From Fodinicola acaciae (lineage in GTDB: Bacteria; Actinomycetota; Actinomycetes; Mycobacteriales; HKI-0501): a stretch of DNA of 64,000 bases. Below the pieces are notes generated by a model, which worked only from the letters and a program-made list of their open reading frames with translations, was not told the origin of the DNA and ran no database searches. Every line of letters begins with the position of its first letter. Position 1 is the stretch's first letter. The DNA lies in NCBI RefSeq assembly GCF_010993745.1, contig NZ_WOTN01000004.1, forward strand, positions 806,001-870,000. The letters run 5' to 3'. The translations under genes were made by a program, and so were the position numbers. Shown here one piece after another: positions 8,506 through 16,857 of this stretch.

Positions 8506-8547
8506 GGGAGGTGTCGCGTGCGTGCGAACGGTTGGTCCTGAGGCAGC
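8506..8547 (+). repeat. Copy 2 of the tandem unit (RBS + 7-codon ORF + GGCAGC)
   Basis: Same layout as the copy at 8441-8484, but without the two extra A between the stop codon and GGCAGC. The spacer between the copies (8485-8505) is not repeated. Confidence 0.85.
8518..8541 (+). CDS. Micro-ORF 2 encoding MRANGWS (GTG start)
   Basis: GTG-CGT-GCG-AAC-GGT-TGG-TCC-TGA. Against micro-ORF 1 there are three substitutions in 24 bases: one changes ATG to GTG and the other two are silent (CGC/CGT, GGC/GGT). The RBS GGGAGG and its spacing are identical to copy 1. The stop is 128 bases before the preferred start of the GGDEF-EAL gene. Two identical short peptides in tandem in one leader are unlike classical attenuator peptides, which carry runs of one regulatory amino-acid codon. 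This one has a single Trp codon and no such run. Confidence 0.7.
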   Translation: MRANGWS

Positions 8548-8669
8548 AGCAGTGGTAGTACTCGGTCGTCGGTGCCGAGGCCGTGACGTCAGACGCTGGC
8601 CGAGTCAGGGCAGATGGTCACATCCAGCGTTTGAACGGTTACGCTGTACGGGTGTCCGGTGGAGGTCGG

Positions 8670-11153
8670 GTGACGACAGGTGAGTCGAGTGCGCGCCGTT
8701 GGCGACCGACCGCGCTGACCGCCTTCGTCGGGGGCGTCCTTCTCCTTGGAGTCGCTGCGAATGCGGTGGTCTTCGGCGAGTTCGTCACACGTGGCGTCGA
8801 CTTCGCTACGTTCGGGCGCGTCGCGGTGGCCACCGGTTTGCTTTTTCTGGCGTTCCGCTGGCGCGTACAGGTTCGCCTGCGTAGCCAGTCGCGGTCGTAT
8901 TTTTGGGGTGAGGCGGCGATTCTGATCGCCATCGTCCTTGCTCCTACACCGCTGGTGGTGACGGCGACGACAGTCGGTGTCACGTTAGCGTTGCTGACCC
9001 TTGGCTCCGACCCGATCAAGGTTGCGTTCTCCTCTGGACAGAACGCACTGACGAGCTTCGCCGCGTGGTCGGTCTTCCGGCTGTCGGTCGGTGACGCGCC
9101 GGTGCTTTCCGTGCGGGGGCTGGTGGCACTCTTTGTTGCGGGTGTCGCTTTCGTAGTAGTGAGCGAGATTCTTTTCGCGGTCGTCATCAGGCTTGCTCAA
9201 CCTGGTGTCTCGGTCCGGCTGCTTGGCAAGTCCTGGTGCATCGACCAGTTGGTGTCCCTCAGCAACGTGTCGGTGGGAACGGCGGTCGCAGCTCTCACCG
9301 CCGTGCAGCCAGTCTCAGCCGTTCTTCTCCCCGCGGTCATCGGTGTGATCCGCTGGATGTACGCCTCGTCCGTACGGTTGAGGCAGCATGAGGAAGCGTT
9401 CAAGCGGCTTGAGGAAGTGACGCACGAGCTGAACCAGCTGGATGAGCACAGTGTTCTCGAGGCGCTCGTGGCTGGCGCGGCTCAGCTCTTCCGCGCGGAG
9501 GCCGTCGAGGTCGTCATGGCCAACGGCACCGTCGTCTCCGGCACGGGCCGTGGCGCCGACGAGGCGCCGGAGCCGGACACTCTCCCGGCGATCCAGTTCC
9601 GACCGCTGCAGGCCGCCGGCCAGCACCTCGGCGAGCTGCGGCTGAGGTTCGCCTCGCAGGTCAGGCTGACCGACGCCGAGGAGCGTACGTTCTCCACGCT
9701 CGCCGCGGTCGCGGGTGTGTCGATCGGCAACGCCAGGCAGCACGAGCAGACCCGGCGCGACGCGATCCTCGACCCGCTGACCGAGCTGCCCAACCGCCGC
9801 GCGTTGATGGTCGCGATCAACCTCGCGCTCGCCGAGCGGCCGGAGTCGGTGTCGCTCCTGCTCGTCGACCTCGACCGGTTCAAGGACGTCAACGACACGC
9901 TCGGTCACGCGGCCGGCGACCGGCTGCTGCAGGAGGTCGGCGAGCGGCTGACCGGCGCGGTCGGCACCGAGGGTCAGGTCTATCGGCTCGGCGGTGACGA
10001 GTTCGCCATCCTGGTGCCGAGCGCGACGCCGCGCCAGCTGGTCACGATCGCCGACCGGATGGTCCAGCGCCTCGCCGTGCCGGTACGCCTTGACATCGGC
10101 ATGGCGTCTCCGGTCGCCGTCACTGTGGTCGGCAGCATCGGCGTCGCCAAGGCGGTGCCGACGGAGGCGGATGGCTACGCGGAGCTGCCGACCGAGCTGG
10201 TCGACGCGACCGAGCTGCTGCGGCGCGCCGATGTGGCGATGTATCGCGCCAAAGGCGCCGGTGGCGGCATCGACCACTACGACCCCAACAGCGACCCGAC
10301 CAGCCTCCAACGCCTGTTGCTGGAGCCGGAGCTGCGTGCGGCGCTGGAAGACCCCGAGCAGATCGTCGTCGAGTTCCAGCCGCAGCTGGACGCGACCACC
10401 GGCGAGCCGGTCGGCGCCGAAGCGCTCGTACGTTGGCACCACCCTGTCTACGGCGTGCTCAACGCCGACGTTGTCGTACCCGCGGTCGCGCGCGCCGGGC
10501 TCGACACGCCCCTCACGATGACCGTCCTGGAGCGTGCGCTCCGCGCGCGCAACGAGTGGTTCGACAAGCACGGTGTCGACGTACGCGTCGCGGTCAACCT
10601 CGCGCCGCGCAGCGTGCTCGACCGTCAGCTGCCGGACCAGATCGCCAGGCTGCTGCGCCGCCACCGCACGCCGGCCGACAAGCTCGTCCTGGAGCTGCCG
10701 GAGACGGTCGCCACCACCGACCTCGACGCGGTCGCGACCGTACTGACCGCACTGCACACGCTCGGCGTGCAGATCTCGCTCGACGACTTCGGCACCGGTG
10801 GCGCGCCGCTGACGATGCTCGCGCGGCTGCCGGTCGACGAGGTCAAGATCGACCGGTCGTTCGTGACCGAGATGAACCGCAGCGCCACCTCGGAGGCGAT
10901 CGTACGTGCGACCGTCGACCTCGCTCACTCGCTGCGGCTGCGTACGGTCGGCGTCGGAGTCGGCAACGCCACGCTCGACCGGTCGCTGCGCGAGCTCGGC
11001 TGTGATGCCGTGCAGGGCCACTTCTACTCGGGGCCGGTCGACGCCGGCCGCGCCGGCGCACTGCTCGCCGAGGCCGACAAGGCCGCGCAGCGCCGCCAGG
11101 CCGCCGACGTCGTACGCCTCGCGTCCGTACGCCGCCGCCAGCGTCCGCTTTAG
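8670..11153 (+). CDS. Membrane-bound GGDEF-EAL protein, diguanylate cyclase with degenerate EAL domain
   Basis: An 827-residue protein from the GTG at 8670, chosen for its GGAGG at 8661-8665; an upstream in-frame GTG at 8583 has no good RBS. About six membrane helices fill residues 10-240. A short coiled segment and a GAF-like stretch with 'AAVAGVSIGNARQHEQTRR' follow, then a GGDEF domain with intact GGDEF at about 441 and an EAL domain with EAL at about 584. The cyclase domain has no RxxD inhibitory site before GGDEF. In the EAL domain the conserved Asn, the second Glu, DDFGTG and the KID lysine are present. The AEGVE motif reads GVGVG at about 761-765, so phosphodiesterase activity is doubtful. 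It likely makes c-di-GMP, which in actinomycetes controls development. The tandem MRANGWS ORFs lie upstream. Confidence 0.9.
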   Translation: MTTGESSARRWRPTALTAFVGGVLLLGVAANAVVFGEFVTRGVDFATFGRVAVATGLLFLAFRWRVQVRLRSQSRSYFWGEAAILIAIVLAPTPLVVTATTVGVTLALLTLGSDPIKVAFSSGQNALTSFAAWSVFRLSVGDAPVLSVRGLVALFVAGVAFVVVSEILFAVVIRLAQPGVSVRLLGKSWCIDQLVSLSNVSVGTAVAALTAVQPVSAVLLPAVIGVIRWMYASSVRLRQHEEAFKRLEEVTHELNQLDEHSVLEALVAGAAQLFRAEAVEVVMANGTVVSGTGRGADEAPEPDTLPAIQFRPLQAAGQHLGELRLRFASQVRLTDAEERTFSTLAAVAGVSIGNARQHEQTRRDAILDPLTELPNRRALMVAINLALAERPESVSLLLVDLDRFKDVNDTLGHAAGDRLLQEVGERLTGAVGTEGQVYRLGGDEFAILVPSATPRQLVTIADRMVQRLAVPVRLDIGMASPVAVTVVGSIGVAKAVPTEADGYAELPTELVDATELLRRADVAMYRAKGAGGGIDHYDPNSDPTSLQRLLLEPELRAALEDPEQIVVEFQPQLDATTGEPVGAEALVRWHHPVYGVLNADVVVPAVARAGLDTPLTMTVLERALRARNEWFDKHGVDVRVAVNLAPRSVLDRQLPDQIARLLRRHRTPADKLVLELPETVATTDLDAVATVLTALHTLGVQISLDDFGTGGAPLTMLARLPVDEVKIDRSFVTEMNRSATSEAIVRATVDLAHSLRLRTVGVGVGNATLDRSLRELGCDAVQGHFYSGPVDAGRAGALLAEADKAAQRRQAADVVRLASVRRRQRPL

Positions 11154-11174
11154 TCTTCTGGCTAATCTCGGCGT

Positions 11175-11939
11175 ATGACCGACGAGCCGTGGCCGAGGCG
11201 GGTCCTGGGCACCGAGGTCCTGCTGGTGCTTGGCGTATCGCTCGGCGCGTCGGCGATCACCTCGGTCCTGTCGATCATCTCGCGGCTGACCGCGTCGAAG
11301 GCACTGGCCGACCAGCATTCGACGCTCAACCCGTCGATCACGCCGGACCGGCCGTGGCTCGACCTCGCCTACCAGCTGGTGTCGATCGGCCTCGGCGTGG
11401 TGCCGGCGCTGCTGGCCATCCACCTCCTCGACCGTACGGATCCACCGGCGCTGGCCACGATCGGTCTCAACCGCGGCAAACTCGGCGGCGATCTTGGCTG
11501 GGGTGCCGTGCTCGCGGCGTGCATCGGCGTGCCGGGCCTGGCTTTGTACGCGGTCGCGCGCGCGATTGGCGTCAACACGACCGTCGTACCGGAGGCACTC
11601 GGCGCGCACTGGTGGTCGGTGCCGGTCCTCATTCTGTCGGCCGCGCAAAACGCGTTTCTCGAGGAAGTCGTCGTGGTCGGCTATCTGCTCACCAGGATGG
11701 AGCGGATGCGGATCTCGCTGCCGTGGATCCTCGCCGCGAGCGCGGTGCTGCGCGGGTCATACCATCTTTACCAGGGTTTCGGCGGATTCGCGGGAAACCT
11801 GGTGATGGGGCTGGTCTTCGCCGCGGTCTTCCTGCGTTTTCGCCGGGTCGCTCCGCTGGTCGTCGCGCACACGATCCTGGACATCGTGGCATTCGTGGGA
11901 TACGCGCTGCTCAAGCCTTTTCTGCCGTGGCTATCCTGA
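11175..11939 (+). CDS. CPBP-family intramembrane glutamic protease
   Basis: A 254-residue polytopic membrane protein. Residues about 160-250 match the CPBP (Abi/CAAX-protease-like) domain: the paired glutamates in 'FLEEVVVVGYL', a histidine in 'GSYHLYQGF', and 'VVAHTILDIVAF' as the last conserved helix. The usual EExxxR motif has Val in place of Arg. The family includes Rce1-type prenyl-protein proteases and bacteriocin-immunity proteins. Here the substrate is unknown. It starts 21 bases after the GGDEF-EAL gene and may be read from the same promoter. The SGNH gene follows after 34 bases with its own RBS. Confidence 0.82.
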   Translation: MTDEPWPRRVLGTEVLLVLGVSLGASAITSVLSIISRLTASKALADQHSTLNPSITPDRPWLDLAYQLVSIGLGVVPALLAIHLLDRTDPPALATIGLNRGKLGGDLGWGAVLAACIGVPGLALYAVARAIGVNTTVVPEALGAHWWSVPVLILSAAQNAFLEEVVVVGYLLTRMERMRISLPWILAASAVLRGSYHLYQGFGGFAGNLVMGLVFAAVFLRFRRVAPLVVAHTILDIVAFVGYALLKPFLPWLS

Positions 11940-11973
11940 CATCCGAGCAAAGCACGTCCTCGGAGGTAGTTGA

Positions 11974-12768
11974 GTGCAGACCCGGCAGTGGCGCAGTTTC
12001 GTTGCGCTGGGGGATAGTTTCACCGAAGGAATCGACGATCCGGCCGACCGCGGCTATCGCGGCTGGGCCGACCGGGTGGCCGAGGCGCTGGCCGCGCAGG
12101 CCGACGGTTTCCGTTACGCCAACATCGCGATCCGCGGCAAACGGCTGGAGGAAATGGTCGTCGAGCAGATTCCGGTGGCGGCGCGGATGCGGCCCGAGCT
12201 GGTGGCCTTTGTCGGTGGTGGCAACGATGTCCTGCGCACCAAGGTGATGTGGCAGGAGCTGCACGCCAAGCTCGCACACGGCGTGCGTACGCTCGTCGAG
12301 ACCGGCGCGACGGTCTTGTTGTGCACCGGCACCACGTACGCGCAGGCGCTGCCGTTCGGCAAGATCGTCGCGCGCCGGGCGGCCGCGATGAACGAGATCA
12401 TCAAGGCGGTCGCGGCCGAGTACGCGCAGGTGCTGATCGACCCGTGGGACGGCCACGAGCAGGGCAACGCGCGCTATTTCAGCATCGACCGGCTGCACCT
12501 GTCGCCGGCCGGCCACCGCAGGGTCGCCGCGCACGCGTTGGCGGCGCTCGGCTTGCCGCACGATCCCGAGTTGCTGGTGCCGCTGCCGGCCGCCGACCGG
12601 GTCGGCTGGCTGCGCGCACGTCGCGCCGATGTCGGCTGGGCCAGGCACCATCTGGCGCCGTGGGTCGGCCGCCGGCTGGCCGGCCGGTCGTCCGGTGACC
12701 TGATCACCGCCAAGCGGCCCGAGCTGGTGCCGCTGGTCATCGAGCCGGAGACCCAACCAGCCAACTAG
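11974..12768 (+). CDS. SGNH/GDSL-family hydrolase
   Basis: A 264-residue cytoplasmic esterase-type protein without a signal peptide. Block I is GDSFTEG with Ser15 as nucleophile, block III is 'GGGNDV', and block V is 'DRLHLSPAGH' with the Asp and His of the triad. The C-terminal 60 residues are an Arg-rich extension ending in 'WLRARRADVGWARHHLAPWVGRR', common in actinobacterial members. The GTG start follows CGGAGG. The natural ester substrate is not known. It is likely co-transcribed with the CPBP gene, and 19 bases separate it from the aldo/keto reductase. Confidence 0.87.
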   Translation: MQTRQWRSFVALGDSFTEGIDDPADRGYRGWADRVAEALAAQADGFRYANIAIRGKRLEEMVVEQIPVAARMRPELVAFVGGGNDVLRTKVMWQELHAKLAHGVRTLVETGATVLLCTGTTYAQALPFGKIVARRAAAMNEIIKAVAAEYAQVLIDPWDGHEQGNARYFSIDRLHLSPAGHRRVAAHALAALGLPHDPELLVPLPAADRVGWLRARRADVGWARHHLAPWVGRRLAGRSSGDLITAKRPELVPLVIEPETQPAN

Positions 12769-12787
12769 GGCCTCTAGGCTCGGTCTT

Positions 12788-13756
12788 ATGCGATACAGGA
12801 CGCTGGGACAGTCGGGTCTGATGGTGTCGGTGGTCGGGCTCGGCCTCAACAATGTGGGTACGCGGCTCGACCTCGGCCAGACGCGCGCGTTGTTCGACGC
12901 CGCCACGGATCTGGGCGTGACGCTGTTGGACACGGCCGACACCTACGGCGGCCAGGGCGCGTCCGAGCGCATCGTCGGCGAAGCCCTGCAGGGCCGGCGC
13001 GATGACTTCGTGCTGGCCACCAAATTCGGCCACGACATGGGTGACATCTATGGCGCGGACTTCGGTGCACGCGGTTCTCGGCGCTACATAAGGAAAGCCG
13101 TCGAGGGATCGCTGCGGCGGCTGCGTACCGACTACATCGACCTCTACCAGTATCACCGGCCCGACAACATCACGCCGATCGCGGAAACCCTTGCCGCGCT
13201 GCACGAGTTGGTGCAGGAAGGCAAGGTCCGCTATATCGGCTCGTCGAATTTCACCGGCTGGCAGGTCGCCGACGCGGCGTGGACCGCGGAAACCGCCGGA
13301 TTCGCTCCGTTCATTTCCGAGCAGGGCGAGTATTCGTTGGCGCGCCGCGAAATCGAGCGCGAGGTGGTGCCGGCGGCTGATCGTTTCGGGGTCGGCATCC
13401 TGCCGTACTTTCCGCTTGCCAGCGGCATTCTCACCGGCAAGGTGGCGCGTGACCGGCAGGCGCCGGCCGGCTCTCGGCTCGGCGCCGACCGTTTCAAGGT
13501 GTGGCTGACCGACGATGCCTTCGACCTCGTCGACCGGCTGACCGCGTACGCGAAGGAGCGCGGACTGTCCATTTTGGACGTTGCGGTCGGTGGCCTGGCC
13601 GCTCAGCCGGCGGTCGCGTCGGTGATCGCCGGCGCCACGAGTCCCGAGCAGCTGAGCCAAAACGTGGCAGCCGCCGACTGGCAGCCGACCGAAGAGGACC
13701 TGGCCGCTCTCGACGACATCGCCCCGCCGGCCACCAACATCCCCTTCGGCCGTTGA
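12788..13756 (+). CDS. Aldo/keto reductase
   Basis: A 322-residue NADPH-dependent aldo/keto reductase of the (beta/alpha)8 fold. The catalytic tetrad is visible: Asp and Tyr in 'LLDTADTYGG', Lys in 'LATKFG' and His in 'LYQYHRPD'. 'YIGSSNFTGWQ' and the C-terminal 'SVIAGATSPEQLSQN' NADPH-binding segment also fit. It most resembles the large group annotated as oxidoreductases near YajO/Tas; a precise substrate cannot be given. The gene ends at a strong hairpin shared with the convergent MBL-fold gene. Confidence 0.88.
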   Translation: MRYRTLGQSGLMVSVVGLGLNNVGTRLDLGQTRALFDAATDLGVTLLDTADTYGGQGASERIVGEALQGRRDDFVLATKFGHDMGDIYGADFGARGSRRYIRKAVEGSLRRLRTDYIDLYQYHRPDNITPIAETLAALHELVQEGKVRYIGSSNFTGWQVADAAWTAETAGFAPFISEQGEYSLARREIEREVVPAADRFGVGILPYFPLASGILTGKVARDRQAPAGSRLGADRFKVWLTDDAFDLVDRLTAYAKERGLSILDVAVGGLAAQPAVASVIAGATSPEQLSQNVAAADWQPTEEDLAALDDIAPPATNIPFGR

Positions 13757-13758
13757 TC

Positions 13759-13802
13759 GGGACGCCCCTTTCCGTGCATCCAGCGCACGGAAAGGGCGTC
13801 CC
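13759..13802. terminator. Bidirectional terminator hairpin
   Basis: Arms 13759-13777 and 13785-13802 pair over 18 bp with one bulged C and a 7-base loop. It lies between the convergent aldo/keto reductase and MBL-fold genes. There is no T-run, but the stem is long enough to serve both strands. Confidence 0.75.
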
Positions 13803-13810
13803 GAAGAAAC

Positions 13811-14443
13811 TCAGAAGTCGAAGGGCTCGCCGCCGTCGATGACCTTGACGGTGGTCGTCTCCGGCTTGAGGTTGTCCAGGAAGCCGTACGCGAACTCCGG
13901 TCGCGCATAGATGGCCTCGTGGATCGGGATGGACAGCCGCGGCGCGACCTTGCGCTGGAAGTCGACCAGCTCGGACACCTTGGCCCACGGCGCTGCCGCC
14001 GGCAGCGCCAGCACCTCGATCTCCTTGTCCGGCACGGTCAGCGCGTCACCGGGGTGAAAGAGCCGCTCGCCGATCAGATAACCGACGTTGGGCACCTGCG
14101 GGATGTCCGGATGGATGACCGCGTGGTCGCGGCCGATCACCTCGACCGGCACGCTGTTGATGTCGAACTTGTCCCCGTCGGTGACGACCACGACGTTGAA
14201 CCCGTGACCGCTCACCTGCGGCGCGCTGCCGGCGTCCAGATAGAGCGTCGCGTCCGGGTTGGCTTCCAGCAGGGCCGGCAGCCGCTGCAGGTCGACGTGG
14301 TCGAAGTGCTGGTGGGTGATGAGTACGCCGGCGAGACCGCGCAGCTCCTCCCAGCCCGGCGAGAAGGCCCCCGGGTCCACCAGGATCTGCGTGTCGGCCT
14401 CTTCCACCAGCAGGCAGGCGTGGCCGAACTTGCGTACGCGCAC
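13811..14443 (-). CDS. MBL-fold (metallo-beta-lactamase superfamily) metal-dependent hydrolase
   Basis: A 210-residue UlaG-like MBL protein. It starts 'VRVRKFGHACLLVE', and the metal motif HxHxDH is 'THQHFDHVD'. 'LFHPGDAL' and 'IPIHEAIYARPE' provide later metal ligands. The GTG at 14443 is chosen because AAGGAGGT lies just upstream; a longer frame from 14488 has no such signal. Related proteins hydrolyse phosphodiesters or lactones, and the substrate here is unknown. It ends at the shared hairpin. Confidence 0.87.
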   Translation of the reverse strand: MRVRKFGHACLLVEEADTQILVDPGAFSPGWEELRGLAGVLITHQHFDHVDLQRLPALLEANPDATLYLDAGSAPQVSGHGFNVVVVTDGDKFDINSVPVEVIGRDHAVIHPDIPQVPNVGYLIGERLFHPGDALTVPDKEIEVLALPAAAPWAKVSELVDFQRKVAPRLSIPIHEAIYARPEFAYGFLDNLKPETTTVKVIDGGEPFDF

Positions 14444-14548
14444 CGCGTACCTCCTTACCTTGACCGATTCCGCCGCGTGGCATCGCACGCTCGGATCACG
14501 CCAACGACCCTAGTCCCCGGATAACCGCGTCTCATGCCGAGCGCCGCA

Positions 14549-14629
14549 TGTCACACGGCTTCGGGAGCAATGTCACAGCCGCGTACGTTCTCTCCGGTTG
14601 ACCAGCCATCCGATGGCAGACGTGTCACA
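14549..14629. promoter_or_regulatory. Three TGTCACA repeats upstream of the MarR gene
   Basis: TGTCACA occurs at 14549-14555, 14571-14577 and 14623-14629, all in the same orientation, in the space between the divergent MBL-fold and MarR genes. They could be operator half-sites, but no regulator match is known to me. Confidence 0.25.
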
Positions 14630-14659
14630 CTTCTGCTTTCCACTCCGGGAGGACACGCC

Positions 14660-15166
14660 GTGGTTTCGTCGCCGGCCGGGATCGGCCACGATAAGTCGAT
14701 GGGTGTGCCGGCCAACCACAGTCCGGAGATCGACGCCGAGGTGGCGGCCCGGCTGCGGCTGGCGATCGGCCGGCTGGCGCGGCGGATCCGGCTGGACACC
14801 GAGTACGGCCTGCCGCCGCTGCAGCATGCCGCGCTGGCCACCATCGAGGCACACGGTCCGCTGCGGCTCGGCGAGTTGGCGCAGCGTGAGGGCGTGACCG
14901 CGCCGACGATGAGCCGGGTGCTCGCGTCGCTGGAGGAGCGCGGCCTGGTGGACCGCCGGCCCGACCCCGACGACGCGCGTTCGGTGCTGCTGTCGCTGAC
15001 CGGTTCCGGTGCCGGTGTGCTCGGCGCCGTACGGTCCGCGCACACCGCCACGCTGGCCGCGCGGCTGCGCCGGCTGTCCGGTGACCAGGTGGAGAGCCTG
15101 CGCTCGGCGTTGCCGATCCTGGAGCTGTTGATCGAGGATGATCCGGACCGGACCCGCAAGCCGTAG
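14660..15166 (+). CDS. MarR-family transcriptional regulator
   Basis: A 168-residue winged-helix protein. The recognition region is 'LRLGELAQREGVTAPTMSRVLASLEERGLVDRRPDPDDARSVLL' split over residues 75-120, the classic MarR helix-turn-helix plus wing. The GTG start at 14660 is preceded by GGGAGG eight bases away. Upstream are three TGTCACA motifs (14549, 14571, 14623) that may be its binding sites. It is the first gene before the DUF3311-symporter-amidohydrolase operon and may control that operon in response to its substrate (inference from position). Confidence 0.87.
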   Translation: MVSSPAGIGHDKSMGVPANHSPEIDAEVAARLRLAIGRLARRIRLDTEYGLPPLQHAALATIEAHGPLRLGELAQREGVTAPTMSRVLASLEERGLVDRRPDPDDARSVLLSLTGSGAGVLGAVRSAHTATLAARLRRLSGDQVESLRSALPILELLIEDDPDRTRKP

Positions 15167-15199
15167 GACGTTTTGCGGGTCCCTGGTGAGGAGGCCTGG

Positions 15200-15439
15200 A
15201 TGCGTCGCTCGTTGTGGTGGTTGCTCATGCCGGTCGTGATGTTCACGGTCGCCGTCCCGTTCGCCAACCGGATCGAACCGGTCGTCGCCGGCCTGCCGTT
15301 CCTGGCGTTCTGGACGCTGCTGTCGGTGGTGGTGACGCCGGTGGCGATCTGGCTGGCCGCTCGCGGTGACCACAGATATCGGTCCGACGCCGAGGAACCG
15401 GCGCTCACCTTCGGCCGCTCGAAGGACGATGACCGGTGA
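15200..15439 (+). CDS. DUF3311 small membrane protein, symporter accessory subunit
   Basis: A 79-residue protein with two membrane helices (about 5-22 and 31-54) and an acidic C-terminal tail. The family is regularly encoded just before SSS-type solute:sodium symporters, as here, and is thought to be a small accessory subunit. The start ATG follows GAGGAGG. Its TGA overlaps the GTG of the symporter gene (GTGA), showing tight coupling. The MarR gene ends 33 bases upstream. Confidence 0.82.
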   Translation: MRRSLWWLLMPVVMFTVAVPFANRIEPVVAGLPFLAFWTLLSVVVTPVAIWLAARGDHRYRSDAEEPALTFGRSKDDDR

Positions 15440-16857
15440 ACGCGGCGATGGTGGTTTTCGCGGTCGCGATGGTGCTGACGATCGCCTTGGGGCTCTACAG
15501 CGCGCGTGGCCGTGAGCGCGGTCTTGCCGAGTGGTCGGTGTCCAGCCGCGGCCTCGGCACGGTCTTCGTCTGGTTGTTGCTGGCCGGCGAGTCCTACACG
15601 AGCTATTCGTTTCTCGGCGCCGCCGGTTGGTCGTACAAATACGGCGCGCCGATCTTCTATCTGGTCGCCTATCTCGGCGTCGGCTACGCGGTCGCCTACC
15701 TGGTCGGTCCGCTGTTGTGGACGTACGGCCGAAAACACGGCCTGATCTCCATCTCCGACATCGCCGAGCACCGGTTTTCCAGTCGTACGGTCGGCATCGT
15801 CGTCGCGGTCGCGGCGACGGTGTTCCTGTTGCCCTACATCCAGTTGCAGATCCAGGGCCTGGGCACGGTCGTCACCGCGTTGTCCGGCGGCGATGTCGAC
15901 ATCCACATCGCGTACGTGGTGGCTTTCGTTGTCGCAGAAGGGTTCGTGCTGATCTCCGGCCTGCGCGGGTCGGCCTGGGTCAGCGTGCTCAAGGACGGCC
16001 TGGTGATCGCGGTCGTCGTCTTCATGGGCGTCTACCTGCCGGTGCACTTCCTCGGCGGCGACCTGTTTCACCGGCTGATCGCGGAAAAGCCGGACTGGTT
16101 GACGCTGCCGGGTCACGACTCACCTGGACTCGGCGTCGGCTGGTTCATCAGTACGGTGATCCTCAACGGCGTCACGTTCGCGATCTTTCCCAACGCGGTC
16201 GCCGGCTATCTCGGCGCGAAGAGTCCGAACAACCTACGCCGCTCGGCGATGCTGCTGCCGTGGTATTCGCTGCTCCTGTTCGTACCGATGGCGATCGGCT
16301 TCACCGCGCTTTTCGCCGTTCCTGGCCTGAAAAACGGCGATCTGGCGCTGTTCACGCTGGCCGGCAGGGCGATGCCGGAGTGGCTGTTCGGCGTGGTCGG
16401 CGTGGCCGGTGCGCTGTCCGCGATCGTGCCGATGAGCGTCTACATGCTCACGATCGGCACGATGTGGGGAAAGACCGTGCTGAGCCGCACGGACACCAGT
16501 GACGACCGCAAAAAGCGGCTGTCGCAGCTGGTCACGCTGGTCGCGGGCCTGATCGCGTTGCTCGGCAGCGTCCTGCGGCCGGAGGCGCTTGTGCAGCTGT
16601 CGGTGTTGTCGTACGAGGGCATGGCACAGCTGGCACCGGTGGTGATCCTCGGCCTGTGGTGGCGTGACATGACCGCGCGTGGCGCGATGTGGGGCCTGTC
16701 GTGCGGCACCGTGATCGTCGCGGTTTTGGTGTTTTCCAAGAACGATCCGCTTTTCGGCATCAACGCCGGCGTCGTCGCGCTCGTCGTGAACCTGGTGGTC
16801 AACGTCGCGGTGTCGCTGTCCGCGCGACGGGGGACTCTGACGGAGGCGAAGGCATGA
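15436..16857 (+). CDS. Sodium:solute symporter (SSS family)
   Basis: A 473-residue membrane protein with about 13 helices. The SSS signature region includes 'AEWSVSSRGLGTVFVWLLLAGESYTSYSFLG' (residues about 34-64, split in reading), 'ISDIAEHRFSSRTVG' and 'FAIFPNAVAGYLGAKSPNNLRRSAMLLPWY'. The partner DUF3311 gene lies upstream. Many such pairs carry carboxylates or amino acids; the following amidohydrolase suggests an amide or ester substrate (inference). The stop overlaps the amidohydrolase start by ATGA, so the three genes are one operon. Confidence 0.9.
   Translation: MNAAMVVFAVAMVLTIALGLYSARGRERGLAEWSVSSRGLGTVFVWLLLAGESYTSYSFLGAAGWSYKYGAPIFYLVAYLGVGYAVAYLVGPLLWTYGRKHGLISISDIAEHRFSSRTVGIVVAVAATVFLLPYIQLQIQGLGTVVTALSGGDVDIHIAYVVAFVVAEGFVLISGLRGSAWVSVLKDGLVIAVVVFMGVYLPVHFLGGDLFHRLIAEKPDWLTLPGHDSPGLGVGWFISTVILNGVTFAIFPNAVAGYLGAKSPNNLRRSAMLLPWYSLLLFVPMAIGFTALFAVPGLKNGDLALFTLAGRAMPEWLFGVVGVAGALSAIVPMSVYMLTIGTMWGKTVLSRTDTSDDRKKRLSQLVTLVAGLIALLGSVLRPEALVQLSVLSYEGMAQLAPVVILGLWWRDMTARGAMWGLSCGTVIVAVLVFSKNDPLFGINAGVVALVVNLVVNVAVSLSARRGTLTEAKA

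Noticed and set aside
9315-11648. A 777-codon antisense frame under the GGDEF-EAL gene
   Set aside because: Shadow frame rich in Arg, Gly and Gln with no domain; the sense strand has intact GGDEF and EAL motifs.
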